NCBI RefSeq assembly: GCF_900142075.1
Contig: NZ_FQZO01000005.1
Span: forward strand, 124,001-188,000
Length of the DNA stretch: 64,000 nt
Direction: 5' to 3'
DNA from: Clostridium amylolyticum
GTDB taxonomy: Bacteria > Bacillota > Clostridia > Clostridiales > Clostridiaceae
Both the position numbers and the translations under genes were made by a program. Within the stretch, counting starts at the first letter, position 1; every line of letters begins with the position of its first letter. The notes under the pieces were generated by a model, which was not told the origin of the DNA, did no database searches, and saw only the letters and a program-made list of their open reading frames with translations. Below, in pieces: positions 26,208 to 34,473 of the stretch.

Positions 26208-27143
26208 ATGGCATTAGTTACTACAAAAGAAATGTTCAAGAAAGCTTACGAAGGCGGTTATGCTATAGGAGCTTTCAATATCAACAATATGGAGATTCTT
26301 CAAGGGGTTTTAAGAGCTGCAAAGGCTAAAAACTCACCTGTTATACTTCAATGCTCCACAGGTGCAATTAAATATGCAGGTCCAGCTATGTTAAAAGCTA
26401 TGGTTGATGCAGCTGTAGCAGAAGCTGGTGTAGATGTTGCATTACACCTTGACCACGGTCCAGATTTTGAAGCAGTTAAAATGGTTATCGACGCAGGATT
26501 TACTTCTGTAATGTTCGATGGTTCTCATTATGATTACGAAGAGAACGTAGCTAAAACTAAAGAAGTAGTTGAATATGCTCATGCTCGCGGAGTAGTTGTA
26601 GAAGCAGAACTTGGAGTTCTTGCTGGAGTAGAAGATGATGTAGAAGCTGCAGAGCATGTCTACACTGATCCAGCTCAAGCAGTAGACTTTGTTAAAAGAA
26701 CTGGTTGTGACTCCCTAGCTATAGCTATAGGAACTTCTCATGGAGCATTTAAATTCCCTCCAGATTTCAAACCTGAATTAAAGTTTAACATACTTGAGGA
26801 AATTCAAAAACAATTACCAGGATTCCCAATAGTACTTCACGGAGCTTCTGCTGTTGACCCAGAAGCAGTTGCAACTTGCAACAAATTCGGTGGAGCAATA
26901 AAAGATGCTAAGGGTATCCCAGAAGATATGCTAAGAAAAGCTTCCTCCATGGCAGTATGTAAAATAAACATGGACACAGACCTAAGACTTGCTATGACAG
27001 CAGCTATAAGAAAAGTATTTGGAGAAAACCCAGCAGAGTTTGACCCAAGAAAATACTTAGGCGCTGGCAGAGATGCAGTTCAAAAAGTTGTAGAATACAA
27101 ATTAGATAATATCGTTGGTTCTACTGGAGCAATGAATAAGTAG
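26208..27143 (+). CDS. fba: Class II fructose-1,6-bisphosphate aldolase
   Basis: Zinc-dependent glycolytic aldolase, 311 residues. Zinc and catalytic motifs: HLDHGPDFE, EAELGVLAG, GTSHGAFKF and LHGASAVD. The Gly-rich C-terminal half is typical. Start corrected to ATG 26208; GAAAGGTGG lies 8-9 nt upstream, and the frame's earlier GTG at 26196 is inside that site. Codon use is strongly optimised (many GCT, GAA, AAA, few rare codons), as expected of a highly expressed glycolytic gene. A terminator follows. Confidence 0.96.
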   Translation: MALVTTKEMFKKAYEGGYAIGAFNINNMEILQGVLRAAKAKNSPVILQCSTGAIKYAGPAMLKAMVDAAVAEAGVDVALHLDHGPDFEAVKMVIDAGFTSVMFDGSHYDYEENVAKTKEVVEYAHARGVVVEAELGVLAGVEDDVEAAEHVYTDPAQAVDFVKRTGCDSLAIAIGTSHGAFKFPPDFKPELKFNILEEIQKQLPGFPIVLHGASAVDPEAVATCNKFGGAIKDAKGIPEDMLRKASSMAVCKINMDTDLRLAMTAAIRKVFGENPAEFDPRKYLGAGRDAVQKVVEYKLDNIVGSTGAMNK

Positions 27144-27150
27144 TATAACA

Positions 27151-27180
27151 AAAATCGCTGGTGAAGATCAGCGATTTTTT
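27151..27180 (+). terminator. fba terminator
   Basis: AAAATCGCTG/CAGCGATTTT stem (27151-27160, 27169-27178) ending in a T run. It is separate from repeat copy D, which begins at 27182. Confidence 0.9.
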
Positions 27181-27181
27181 T

Positions 27182-27343
27182 AATTGAGAATTTAGAATTG
27201 AGAATGTAGAATGAAGGTGGAAACTCGGAGAGTTTCTTGGAGATTTTCCCCTTAGGGGGCTTGTCTTAAGCTCCAAAGTTTTTCTGAAAAAGCGTCAGAA
27301 AAACTTTCCTCCATTCTCAATTCTAAATTTTAATTTCTCAATT
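27182..27343 (+). repeat. Heptamer-bounded modular repeat, copy D
   Basis: Heptamers AATTGAG, AATTTAG, AATTGAG, AATGTAG leading to AATGAAGG; then GAAACTC-GGA-GAGTTTC, a short middle inverted repeat (CCCCTTAGGGGG), an AAAGTTTTTCTGA/TCAGAAAAACTTT hairpin, CCTCCATT and inverse heptamers. The right edge encodes the last codon and stop of the four-helix-bundle gene. Confidence 0.88.
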
Positions 27344-27688
27344 ACCATTACATGTTTTGATGATTTTACTTAATATTCTGCAGAGTTCTATGCAGTCATT
27401 TTTTATGGGTTTTGCTTCATCTTCTTTTAATATATCTGTTGCTATCATTAGTTCAATCCAATATTCTGATTCTTTTGCTTCTTTTAGGGCTATAGCTAGT
27501 TTATTTTTGAAATCTGCTCTGCTTACTCCATTAATACCTTCCCTAACGTTAGCTCCTATGCTTGTGCCTGATCTCAATAATTGCTTAGATAGTACATATT
27601 CTTTTTTATCTTTAATTAAATGATTATATAAAGATACTATTTCTATAGCGAAACCAAAAGATTTATCCACAATAATATTCTCACTCAT
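27338..27688 (-). CDS. Four-helix-bundle protein (TIGR02436 / S23-IVP family)
   Basis: A 116-residue, all-alpha protein of the family first found in intervening sequences of 23S rRNA and related to the Avd proteins of diversity-generating retroelements. Landmarks: KSFGFAIEIVSLYNHL, LSKQLLRSGTSIGANVREG, KLAIALKEAKESEYWIELM. AGGAGGATTTT before the ATG. No rRNA, reverse transcriptase or variable repeat is nearby. It lies between repeat copies D (which contains its stop codon) and E. Family members are thought to form pentameric nucleic-acid-binding barrels; function here unknown. A link to the repeats is inference. Confidence 0.92.
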   Translation of the reverse strand: MSENIIVDKSFGFAIEIVSLYNHLIKDKKEYVLSKQLLRSGTSIGANVREGINGVSRADFKNKLAIALKEAKESEYWIELMIATDILKEDEAKPIKNDCIELCRILSKIIKTCNGN

Positions 27689-27749
27689 AAAATCCTCCTA
27701 AAACTAAGATATTATGAGTATTATCACTATTAATGAAATTTAAAACAGA

Positions 27750-27776
27750 AAGAGAAAACAATCTTCATGTTTTCTC
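27750..27776. other. Hairpin upstream of the four-helix-bundle gene
   Basis: GAGAAAAC/GTTTTCTC 8-bp stem with a 9-nt loop, ~60-85 bp upstream of the start codon and between it and repeat copy E. Could be a leader hairpin or part of the same composite element. Confidence 0.5.
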
Positions 27777-27813
27777 CACCGCTAATAATTAATATATATA
27801 TACTTTATGTAAC

Positions 27814-27947
27814 TATTTAGAATTTAGAGAAACTCACAGAGTTTCTCTAAATTAACATCAATGAAATTCCATCAGGAATTTCATTGTACTATATTCTAAG
27901 AAACTCCTCGAGTTTCCTCCTTCATTTTAAATTCTAAATTCTAAATT
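27814..27947. repeat. Heptamer-bounded modular repeat, copy E (palindromic variant)
   Basis: A 15-bp perfect stem (27821-27835 with 27839-27853) that contains GAAACTC-ACA-GAGTTTC, a middle hairpin AATGAAATTCC/GGAATTTCATT, then a second GAAACTC-CTC-GAGTTTC hairpin followed by CTCCTTCATTTT and inverse heptamers. It lacks the AGTTTTTCTGA hairpin. In effect it has the GAAACTC end module at both ends, unlike other copies. Lies between the four-helix-bundle gene and the nucleoid protein gene. Confidence 0.85.
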
Positions 27948-27971
27948 AAAAATAAGCCCATCTCCACAGGC

Positions 27972-29012
27972 TTATTTTTCAACATAATTCATCACATGTT
28001 TAACTGTCATATTAATGCTTCCATCGCCGTTTCTAACTATTTCGAAACGATTTATATCACTATAGGCTTCTTCATTTATGTAAATATCTATGTCTTTATC
28101 GATTTTTAATCTAATGCGTTTGAGCTTTTTCTCTAAATACTGTTTATCTAAGGTTATTTCTTTCTCTAAGCCTTGGGCAGCTACAAATTCGTTGAAGCTT
28201 TGCATAGCTTGTGGCTCGTTCTTAAATATATCCTCGGAAAGTTCGTTTATATTTATGGTTTCTTCCTGCTTAAGCTTTTGCTTTAATTGTGTTCTTACCT
28301 GCTCAGCTTTCTCTGCATCCTCCTGTAGATTGTTTCTTGTCCAGGATTCTGCTGCTTTAAGTAAGTTTTTGGTCATATCTCTTTCATTAGCTATTATAGT
28401 GCAGCCTAAATAATTTTCTATAAAAAAGTTAGAGCCATACTCATCATTTTCTTTAGATTTATTTTGCTTATCTATAACCATAAGATTAAACTCTTGTTCT
28501 TCTCTCATAGGCTTAATAAAAGCACATTTTTGAAGTTTCTGCCCTCCCCCTGGAAGTCCAGCGGTATGAGGTACAATATTAATATCTATTTTATTATCTA
28601 CAAAATCTATTTGGTGAGTGAAGTTTTTTACATAGTCCATTTTAAGTATACCTATCATAGGTCCATATTCCGTAGAAAAGTAAACCACCATCAAGTCGCA
28701 GGAAGGTATGTTCACATTAGACTTCATTAGAGAAAACATCTGTCTAGCAAGTTCCTGAGATGCTTCTATAAAATCAGTATTTTCTCCATTTAAAAATTCT
28801 TGAGATACTTCTTTTACTATAGTTCTCTTTTCATTAAACACTGCATATTTAAGTTCCTCATCATTTAGAGATTTTTGAAGATGCTTAAGGATAAATTTAT
28901 ATATATCTTCGTTAAGTTCCAGTTTGTAATGATTTAATACCGGCTCATCCCCATTATTATCTAAAATGTGTATTACAGCCTCCAAGATATTTATGTCGTT
29001 TATATATTCCAT
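27972..29012 (-). CDS. Nucleoid-associated protein (NA37/YejK family)
   Basis: A 346-residue protein of the 37-kDa nucleoid-associated family (NdpA/YejK). Visible family features are the central FVDNKIDINIVPHTAGLPGGGQKLQKCAF segment (positions ~150-178), YGSNFFIENYLGC and the C-terminal KIDKDIDIYINEEAY. Cytosolic, DNA-associated. No helix-turn-helix evident. The DUF6106-like gene precedes it by 20 bp on the same strand. Confidence 0.8.
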   Translation of the reverse strand: MEYINDINILEAVIHILDNNGDEPVLNHYKLELNEDIYKFILKHLQKSLNDEELKYAVFNEKRTIVKEVSQEFLNGENTDFIEASQELARQMFSLMKSNVNIPSCDLMVVYFSTEYGPMIGILKMDYVKNFTHQIDFVDNKIDINIVPHTAGLPGGGQKLQKCAFIKPMREEQEFNLMVIDKQNKSKENDEYGSNFFIENYLGCTIIANERDMTKNLLKAAESWTRNNLQEDAEKAEQVRTQLKQKLKQEETININELSEDIFKNEPQAMQSFNEFVAAQGLEKEITLDKQYLEKKLKRIRLKIDKDIDIYINEEAYSDINRFEIVRNGDGSINMTVKHVMNYVEK

Positions 29013-29031
29013 GGATTCACCATCCTAAGTT

Positions 29032-29532
29032 TTAGAGGTTCTTTTTAACTGCTTTTGGATTATATAAAAAGCATAGATTTATAATATCTTCATTAGGTAC
29101 AAATAATAATTGCACTCTTTTAGCTCCACCGGTTATTATTGCTGCATATACTCTATCAGTATTACCTGCTGGTACCGCCTTTATAATTTCAGATGGCTTA
29201 TTTCCAAAATCCTTATATACATCACTATCCACTGGTGCTACAAGTTCAGCATTCTTCATATTAAAAGTAATTATTCTCTTTCTACTTTTCATTTCCATTA
29301 TTTTATCTACGTCTACTTCGCCGTTAGTGATGCTATATTCATACTCTAAATATAAAAATCTTTTAAAATAAAATAATAATCCGCAGCCTACAGCGAAAAA
29401 TAACCCAAAAAGAAGATTAGCAGTTACAAAAAAGAAAAATGCTAATACTCCAAAAATACCCATAAAAATCTTTGACGCATTATAAGCTGTTTTATTAGTA
29501 GTTGTTACCAGTTGTTCTTTAAAATTGTCCAT
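29032..29532 (-). CDS. Two-helix membrane protein (DUF6106-like)
   Basis: 166 residues: cytosolic N-terminus, two adjacent membrane helices (~20-60, IFMGIFGVLAFFFFVTANLL and AVGCGLLFYF), then a soluble beta-rich domain (YLEYEYSITNGEVDVDKIM...). The YEYSITNGEVDVDKI phrase suits DUF6106. Start corrected to ATG 29532, preceded by GGGAGGATTTATT. Function unknown; probably co-transcribed with the nucleoid-associated gene. Confidence 0.7.
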   Translation of the reverse strand: MDNFKEQLVTTTNKTAYNASKIFMGIFGVLAFFFFVTANLLFGLFFAVGCGLLFYFKRFLYLEYEYSITNGEVDVDKIMEMKSRKRIITFNMKNAELVAPVDSDVYKDFGNKPSEIIKAVPAGNTDRVYAAIITGGAKRVQLLFVPNEDIINLCFLYNPKAVKKNL

Positions 29533-29638
29533 AATAAATCCTCCCACTGCTATTGCTATTGTATATTAAAATATTATATCATAAAATAACTTTATAGAGA
29601 CAAAAATATTAATACATTGTTACAAAGGTGGGATAACT

Positions 29639-30199
29639 TTGAAAGAACTAGAAACTAAAATATTAGATATTGATATGGAAAAAGTAAGAAGAATCATGAT
29701 AGAAAATAAAATTCCTTTAGTTAAGAAGGAAGAGCAAATAAATAATATATATGATTTTGAAGGCATGCCGTTATTGAAACGAAAAGGCTATGCTCGAGTT
29801 AGGGTAGTAAATGACATGCTTAGAAATAAAAAAGAATATTATATGACGGTTAAAAAAATGATTAGTCAAGAAAAGTTTAAGCTTATGGAGGAAAATGAGG
29901 TAAAGGTAGATAATGCTGAAGTAGCAAAGAAAATCTTTGAAGCCTTAGGCTTAAAACTGGTTCAAAGCATAGGCAAATACAGAGAAAGCTATAAATATAA
30001 AAATACTCTCATAGAAATTGATGTAAATGACAAGTCCTTTTGTCCTTTTCCTTATGTGGAAATTGAAACCACTTCTGAAAGTGAGTTAGATGAAGTCCTT
30101 GAACTTTTAGGATACACCTTAGCCGATACCACCTCTAAAACCATATATGAAATATTAGAAGAACGAGGAGTTAACCACAGTAATATTAAAGGAATTTAA
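29639..30199 (+). CDS. CYTH-domain protein (class IV adenylate cyclase-like)
   Basis: 186 residues of the CYTH superfamily. The N-terminal ELETK gives the ExExK triphosphate-binding signature; further basic and acidic strands (KGYARVRVV, EYYMTVKK, KYRESYKY, LIEIDVNDK, YVEIETTS) form the tunnel. Family members are class IV adenylate cyclases or thiamine/inorganic triphosphatases. Starts with TTG after AAAGGTGG. A large symmetric terminator follows. The triphosphate substrate cannot be decided from sequence. Confidence 0.85.
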   Translation: MKELETKILDIDMEKVRRIMIENKIPLVKKEEQINNIYDFEGMPLLKRKGYARVRVVNDMLRNKKEYYMTVKKMISQEKFKLMEENEVKVDNAEVAKKIFEALGLKLVQSIGKYRESYKYKNTLIEIDVNDKSFCPFPYVEIETTSESELDEVLELLGYTLADTTSKTIYEILEERGVNHSNIKGI

Positions 30200-30223
30200 A
30201 GTATTTTGTTCTAAGTAAATTTT

Positions 30224-30275
30224 AAAAGGGCTTTTGTACTAATGTAATTTACATAAATTGTACAAAAGCCCTTTT
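30224..30275. terminator. Bidirectional terminator with 16-bp stem
   Basis: Perfect arms 30224-30239 and 30260-30275 (AAAAGGGCTTTTGTAC and its complement), between the CYTH gene and the convergent 97-residue gene. Confidence 0.9.
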
Positions 30276-30293
30276 TACTTTTAATCAATTAAG

Positions 30294-30587
30294 CTAAAAC
30301 GCACCAAAAGAAAATGGAGTTGAATCCTTTTCAATTTCTACATCACTTTCACAAAGACTAGTTATATTTAAAAATTCTTTTTTGAATTTTTCTTTATCTA
30401 CATACTCTGAATCATTATCTATAATTACCTTCCAGGGATTTTCATTATGAATTAACCATGTACCCAAATTCTTTAAAGAAGAATAATCTTCAAATTGTAT
30501 GTCCCTATTTTTGAACCTAACTATATAGCACATCCTATATACTAATTTTCCAACCTTATCTAAATACTTGTTTGCTGCTTTCATCAT
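30294..30587 (-). CDS. Hypothetical protein, 97 residues
   Basis: Not recognised. Small soluble protein with a basic N-terminus (NKYLDKVGKLVYRMCY) and an acidic C-terminus (SDVEIEKDS). AGGAGG 6 nt before the ATG and a consensus promoter upstream make it a real gene. A lone gene with a ~90-nt leader. Confidence 0.65.
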   Translation of the reverse strand: MMKAANKYLDKVGKLVYRMCYIVRFKNRDIQFEDYSSLKNLGTWLIHNENPWKVIIDNDSEYVDKEKFKKEFLNITSLCESDVEIEKDSTPFSFGAF

Positions 30588-30693
30588 ATAATCCTCCTAT
30601 TATTTACCAATAAAGACCATAAATTTTTATCGGTGAATATTCCCTTTTACCCTAGATGTTATTTTCTGTTTTTTATCTCACCTCCTTAATGTA

Positions 30694-30722
30694 ATTATAT
30701 TCAAATATCATATCTTTATCAA
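30694..30722 (-). promoter_or_regulatory. Promoter of the 97-residue gene
   Basis: Minus strand TTGATA (30722-30717), 17-bp spacer, TATAAT (30699-30694). The predicted RNA begins near a perfect AAGGAGGTGA (30687-30678) that is followed by no start codon at usual distance. Confidence 0.7.
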
Positions 30723-30752
30723 CTTGAATATGGTTATTTTCCCATTAATATG

Positions 30753-30785
30753 CAAAAAGAGCCAAACACTAAGTTTCGCTCTTTT
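30753..30785 (-). terminator. Terminator of the reverse rubrerythrin gene
   Basis: AAAAGAGC (30755-30762) pairs with GCTCTTTT (30778-30785); minus-strand T run follows. Confidence 0.75.
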
Positions 30786-30800
30786 AAAATTTATCTTTAA

Positions 30801-31346
30801 TTATTTTCCAAAGTATCTGTTAAGTAATCCTTTGAATGCTTGACCATGTCTTGCTTCGTCTTTACACATTTCATGTACTGTGTCATGGATTGCATCTAAG
30901 TTTAATTTTTTAGCAAGAGTAGCTAAATCTTTTTTACCTTGGCAAGCTCCATGTTCAGCTTCTACTCTCATTTGAAGGTTCTTCTTAGTATCTGCAGCTA
31001 CTACTTCACCTAAAAGTTCTGCAAATTTTGATGCGTGCTCAGCTTCTTCAAAAGCTATTCTCTTGTAAGCTTCAGCGATTTCTGGATATCCTTCTCTATC
31101 TGCTTGTCTACTCATAGCAAGATACATTCCTACTTCAGTACATTCTCCCATAAAGTTAGCTCTTAAACCTTCTATAACTTCTGGGTCTACACCTTCTGCT
31201 ACACCGATTCTGTGCTCATCTGCCCAAGCCATATCTTCTGACTGCTCAACGAATTTTGATGCTGGTGCCTTACATATAGGGCAAGCCTCTGGTGCTGAAT
31301 CTCCTGTGTGAACATATCCACAAATTGTACAAACGAATTTTTTCAT
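30801..31346 (-). CDS. rbr3: Reverse rubrerythrin (N-terminal rubredoxin domain)
   Basis: 181 residues with the rubredoxin site at the N-terminus (CTICGY ... CPICK) and the ferritin-like diiron domain after it (MGECTEVGMYLAMSRQADREG is the first carboxylate helix; FEEAEHASKFAELL and KDEARHGQAFKG follow). Domain order is opposite to the rubrerythrin at 13751. In C. acetobutylicum such proteins are NADH peroxidases under PerR control. Codon bias is high, suggesting strong expression. Own promoter and terminator. Confidence 0.93.
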   Translation of the reverse strand: MKKFVCTICGYVHTGDSAPEACPICKAPASKFVEQSEDMAWADEHRIGVAEGVDPEVIEGLRANFMGECTEVGMYLAMSRQADREGYPEIAEAYKRIAFEEAEHASKFAELLGEVVAADTKKNLQMRVEAEHGACQGKKDLATLAKKLNLDAIHDTVHEMCKDEARHGQAFKGLLNRYFGK

Positions 31347-31397
31347 AATAAAAATTACCTCCTACAAATACATTATGTCATTAACACTTACATTTAA

Positions 31398-31426
31398 ATT
31401 ATATAATAGTAATTATTATATTGCAA
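31398..31426 (-). promoter_or_regulatory. Promoter of reverse rubrerythrin with overlapping inverted repeat
   Basis: Minus strand TTGCAA (31426-31421), 17-bp spacer, TATAAT (31403-31398). The spacer holds TATAATA-N5-TATTATA (about 31402-31420), a possible PerR-like operator by analogy with C. acetobutylicum; the match to the PerR consensus is only partial. Confidence 0.6.
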
Positions 31427-31617
31427 TACTTATTTTTAACAATCTTTTATTAATTAGTAGTAAAATTATAGCTCTTCTATTTTTTATAAACTATTTGTTA
31501 TAATATTATCATAATTCTTATAATGGGTTCTTAAGGAAATACTTGTATATAAACAAAAATTTAGGAGAAAATATATATTTAATAGCTATTTCTTACTGTT
31601 ATTTAGTTGAATGCCGG

Positions 31618-31646
31618 TTGACGTAAATATATTCATAGGTTATAAT
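31618..31646 (+). promoter_or_regulatory. Promoter of the leuS T-box transcript
   Basis: TTGACG (31618-31623), 17-bp spacer, TATAAT (31641-31646). A second possible promoter, TTGTTA/TATAAT with 18-bp spacer, is at 31495-31524. Confidence 0.7.
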
Positions 31647-31652
31647 TTATTC

Positions 31653-31892
31653 AATATTTTAATACTATGCTGTGAAATGGAGTAGTAATATTCCTTATAG
31701 TTTAAGAGAGTTGCTGGTTGGTGAAAAGCAATACTATAATAATATGAACTCGCCATGGAGCTTATCTGAAGAAAATCAGATACGTCAATTACGTTATAAT
31801 TTTGAGGTGAGATGCCTATGCATCTAACTAGAGTGGTACCGCGGAATATACTCCTTTCGTCTCTATATTTATAGACGAAGGAGTTTTTTATT
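31653..31892 (+). promoter_or_regulatory. T-box riboswitch (Leu, specifier CUC) upstream of leuS
   Basis: Stem I with AAGAGAG at ~31704, specifier loop ATGAA-CTC-GCC (Leu codon 31749-31751) followed by ATGGAG, the canonical GAGTGGTACCGCGG at 31831-31844, and a terminator ACTCCTTTCGTCT.../AGACGAAGGAGT with T run (31850-31890). Uncharged tRNA-Leu (anticodon GAG) should induce leuS. Confidence 0.95.
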
Positions 31893-31930
31893 TTATAAAA
31901 GTAATTAAAAGCAATTAAGGAGGATTAAAA

Positions 31931-34393
31931 ATGACTAACTATTCCACCGCCATAGATAGAAAATGGCAAAAGAAATGGGAAGACACTGAGTTATATAAAT
32001 TCAATGCCGATAAAATGGATAAAAAGCTTTATGTACTAGAGATGTTCTCTTATCCTTCAGGCAGCAAGTTACATGCTGGACATTGGTTTAACTATGGTCC
32101 TGTTGACTCTTGGGCAAGGTTTAAAAGAATGCAAGGATATAATGTATTTCAGCCTATGGGTTTTGATGCCTTTGGCCTTCCTGCAGAAAACTATGCTATT
32201 AAGACAGGAATACACCCTTGGGATTCTACAAAACAAAATATTAAAACCATGGAAACTCAACTTAAAGCTATGGGTGCTATGTTTAACTGGGAAAGTGAAA
32301 TAGTAACCTGTGATCCTGAATATTATAAATGGACACAATGGGTATTTTTAAAGTTATATGAAAAAGGCCTTGCTTATAGGAAAAAAGCTCCTGTAAACTG
32401 GTGCCCATCTTGTAATACCGTTTTAGCTAATGAACAGGTTGTGGATGGTGCTTGTGAGAGATGCGACACAGAAGTAACTAAAAAGGATTTAACTCAATGG
32501 TTCCTAAAAATCACTGACTATGCAGAGGAACTTCTTAATGACCTAGATAAAATAGATTGGCCAGAAAAAACAAAATCCATGCAAAAGCATTGGATAGGGA
32601 AATCTACAGGGGCAGAAGTGACCTTTAAAGTAAAAGACAGCAATATTTCCTTTGATGTATTTACTACTAGAGCAGATACACTATTTGGAGTAACTTATGT
32701 GGTGCTTGCTCCAGAAAATCCATTAGTGGATGAGCTTACTAATGATTCCCAAAGAGAAGAAGTGGAACAATATAGAGCTGCTTCAAAAAAACAAAGTGAC
32801 ATTGAAAGGCAGTCTTTAACCAGAGAAAAAACAGGGGTATTTACAGGCTCCTATGCCATAAACCCTATTAACGGAAGAGAAATTCCTATATGGATAGGTG
32901 ATTACGTTCTTGCTACTTATGGTACAGGAGCGGTGATGGCAGTACCTGCTCACGATGAAAGAGATTTCTCCTTTGCTAAAAAATACAACCTTCCTATAAT
33001 TAGAGTTATTGAAGGTAAAGGTGGAGAAGAACTTCCTTTTACTGAATATGGAACCATGGTAAATTCTGATGAATTTGACGGAATCACTTCAGAAGAAGGA
33101 AAAATTAAAGTAATAGAAAAATTAGCAAAACAAAATATGGGATCTCAAAAGGTTAACTACAGACTTAGAGATTGGCTGGTATCCAGGCAGAGATACTGGG
33201 GAGCTCCAATACCTATAGTATATTGTGATAAATGTGGTACAGTACCAGTGCCTTATGAAAATCTACCTGTAACATTACCCTACGATGTAGAATTTGCTCC
33301 AGACGGTAAATCCCCTCTTACTAAATCAGAGGAGTTTATTAACACTACTTGCCCTCACTGCGGCGGTAAGGCTAAGAGAGAAGCTGATACCTTAGATACC
33401 TTCGTATGTTCCTCTTGGTACTATTTAAGATATGCAGATAGCAAAAATACTGAAGAAGCCTTTAAGCCTGAAAAAATAAATAAGATGCTTCCAGTGGATA
33501 AATATGTGGGTGGCCCTGAGCATGCTTGTATGCATTTGCTTTACGCAAGATTCCTTACAAAAGCTTTAAGAGACATGGGTTACTTGAACTTTGATGAACC
33601 TTTTACTTCTTTAACTCATCAAGGACTTATCCTAGGACCTGATGGATTTAAAATGAGTAAATCCAAAGGAAATACCATATCTCCTGATGAATACATTAAT
33701 GAATACGGTGCAGATGTGTTTAGAATGTATCTTATGTTTGGATTTTCTTATGTAGAAGGTGGAGCTTGGTCCGATGACGGTATTAAATCTGTAGCAAGAT
33801 TTGTAGATAGAATTGAAAGAATACTTCAAAATTCTTATGCTATCCTGGAAGAAAATAAAAACCTTAAAACTTCCATGGATAAAGCAGAAAAAGAGCTAAA
33901 CTTCTGGAGACATAACAGTATTAAACAAGTAACTGCTGACACTGAAATACTTCAATTTAATACTGCTATAGCAAGGATGATGGAGTTCTCCAATGCACTT
34001 TCTAAGTATATACAAGAAAATGAAATTAATAATGATTTCTTAAAAGAAACCATAAATGATTTCCTTAGACTATTAGCTCCATTTGCTCCTCACTTCTCAG
34101 AGGAATATTTCAATAGATTTAATCCTTATACTTCTGAGGATAATGGCTATTCAGTATTTAATCAAAAATGGCCAGAGTTTGATGAAAAAGCTCTAATAAA
34201 AGATGAAGTAGAAATAGCCATCCAAATAAATGGAAAAATTAAAGCTAAAACTAATATACCTACAGACTTAAATGAAGATTCCATTAAAGCCATTGCCCTT
34301 AAGGAAAGCTCCATAAAAGAAGCCCTTGAAGGTAAAAATGTGGTTAAAGTTATAGTTATTAAAGGAAGGCTTGTAAATATAGTAGCTAAGTAA
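31931..34393 (+). CDS. leuS: Leucyl-tRNA synthetase
   Basis: Class Ia synthetase charging tRNA-Leu, 820 residues (bacterial length). HIGH-type KLHAGHWFNYGP, a zinc-like CPSCN ... CERCD insertion, editing domain (TTRADTLFGVTYVV, YGTGAVMAVPAHDERD), KMSKS loop FKMSKSKGN and the C-terminal LAPFAPHFSEE. AAGGAGG before the ATG. Controlled by the T-box upstream. Confidence 0.98.
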   Translation: MTNYSTAIDRKWQKKWEDTELYKFNADKMDKKLYVLEMFSYPSGSKLHAGHWFNYGPVDSWARFKRMQGYNVFQPMGFDAFGLPAENYAIKTGIHPWDSTKQNIKTMETQLKAMGAMFNWESEIVTCDPEYYKWTQWVFLKLYEKGLAYRKKAPVNWCPSCNTVLANEQVVDGACERCDTEVTKKDLTQWFLKITDYAEELLNDLDKIDWPEKTKSMQKHWIGKSTGAEVTFKVKDSNISFDVFTTRADTLFGVTYVVLAPENPLVDELTNDSQREEVEQYRAASKKQSDIERQSLTREKTGVFTGSYAINPINGREIPIWIGDYVLATYGTGAVMAVPAHDERDFSFAKKYNLPIIRVIEGKGGEELPFTEYGTMVNSDEFDGITSEEGKIKVIEKLAKQNMGSQKVNYRLRDWLVSRQRYWGAPIPIVYCDKCGTVPVPYENLPVTLPYDVEFAPDGKSPLTKSEEFINTTCPHCGGKAKREADTLDTFVCSSWYYLRYADSKNTEEAFKPEKINKMLPVDKYVGGPEHACMHLLYARFLTKALRDMGYLNFDEPFTSLTHQGLILGPDGFKMSKSKGNTISPDEYINEYGADVFRMYLMFGFSYVEGGAWSDDGIKSVARFVDRIERILQNSYAILEENKNLKTSMDKAEKELNFWRHNSIKQVTADTEILQFNTAIARMMEFSNALSKYIQENEINNDFLKETINDFLRLLAPFAPHFSEEYFNRFNPYTSEDNGYSVFNQKWPEFDEKALIKDEVEIAIQINGKIKAKTNIPTDLNEDSIKAIALKESSIKEALEGKNVVKVIVIKGRLVNIVAK

Positions 34394-34415
34394 TATTTTC
34401 TTAATATTATTAAAT

Positions 34416-34452
34416 AAAATCCCAGATGCTTTAATAGCCTCTGGGATTTTTA
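34416..34452. terminator. Terminator between leuS and trhO
   Basis: AAAATCCCAGA/TCTGGGATTTT arms (34416-34426, 34440-34450) with a 13-nt loop. Confidence 0.85.
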
Positions 34453-34473
34453 TGTTTATATCTTTAAATTACT

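Noticed and set aside
27338..27688. Four-helix-bundle gene as an rRNA intervening sequence
   Set aside because: No 23S rRNA sequence surrounds it; neighbours are protein genes and repeats.
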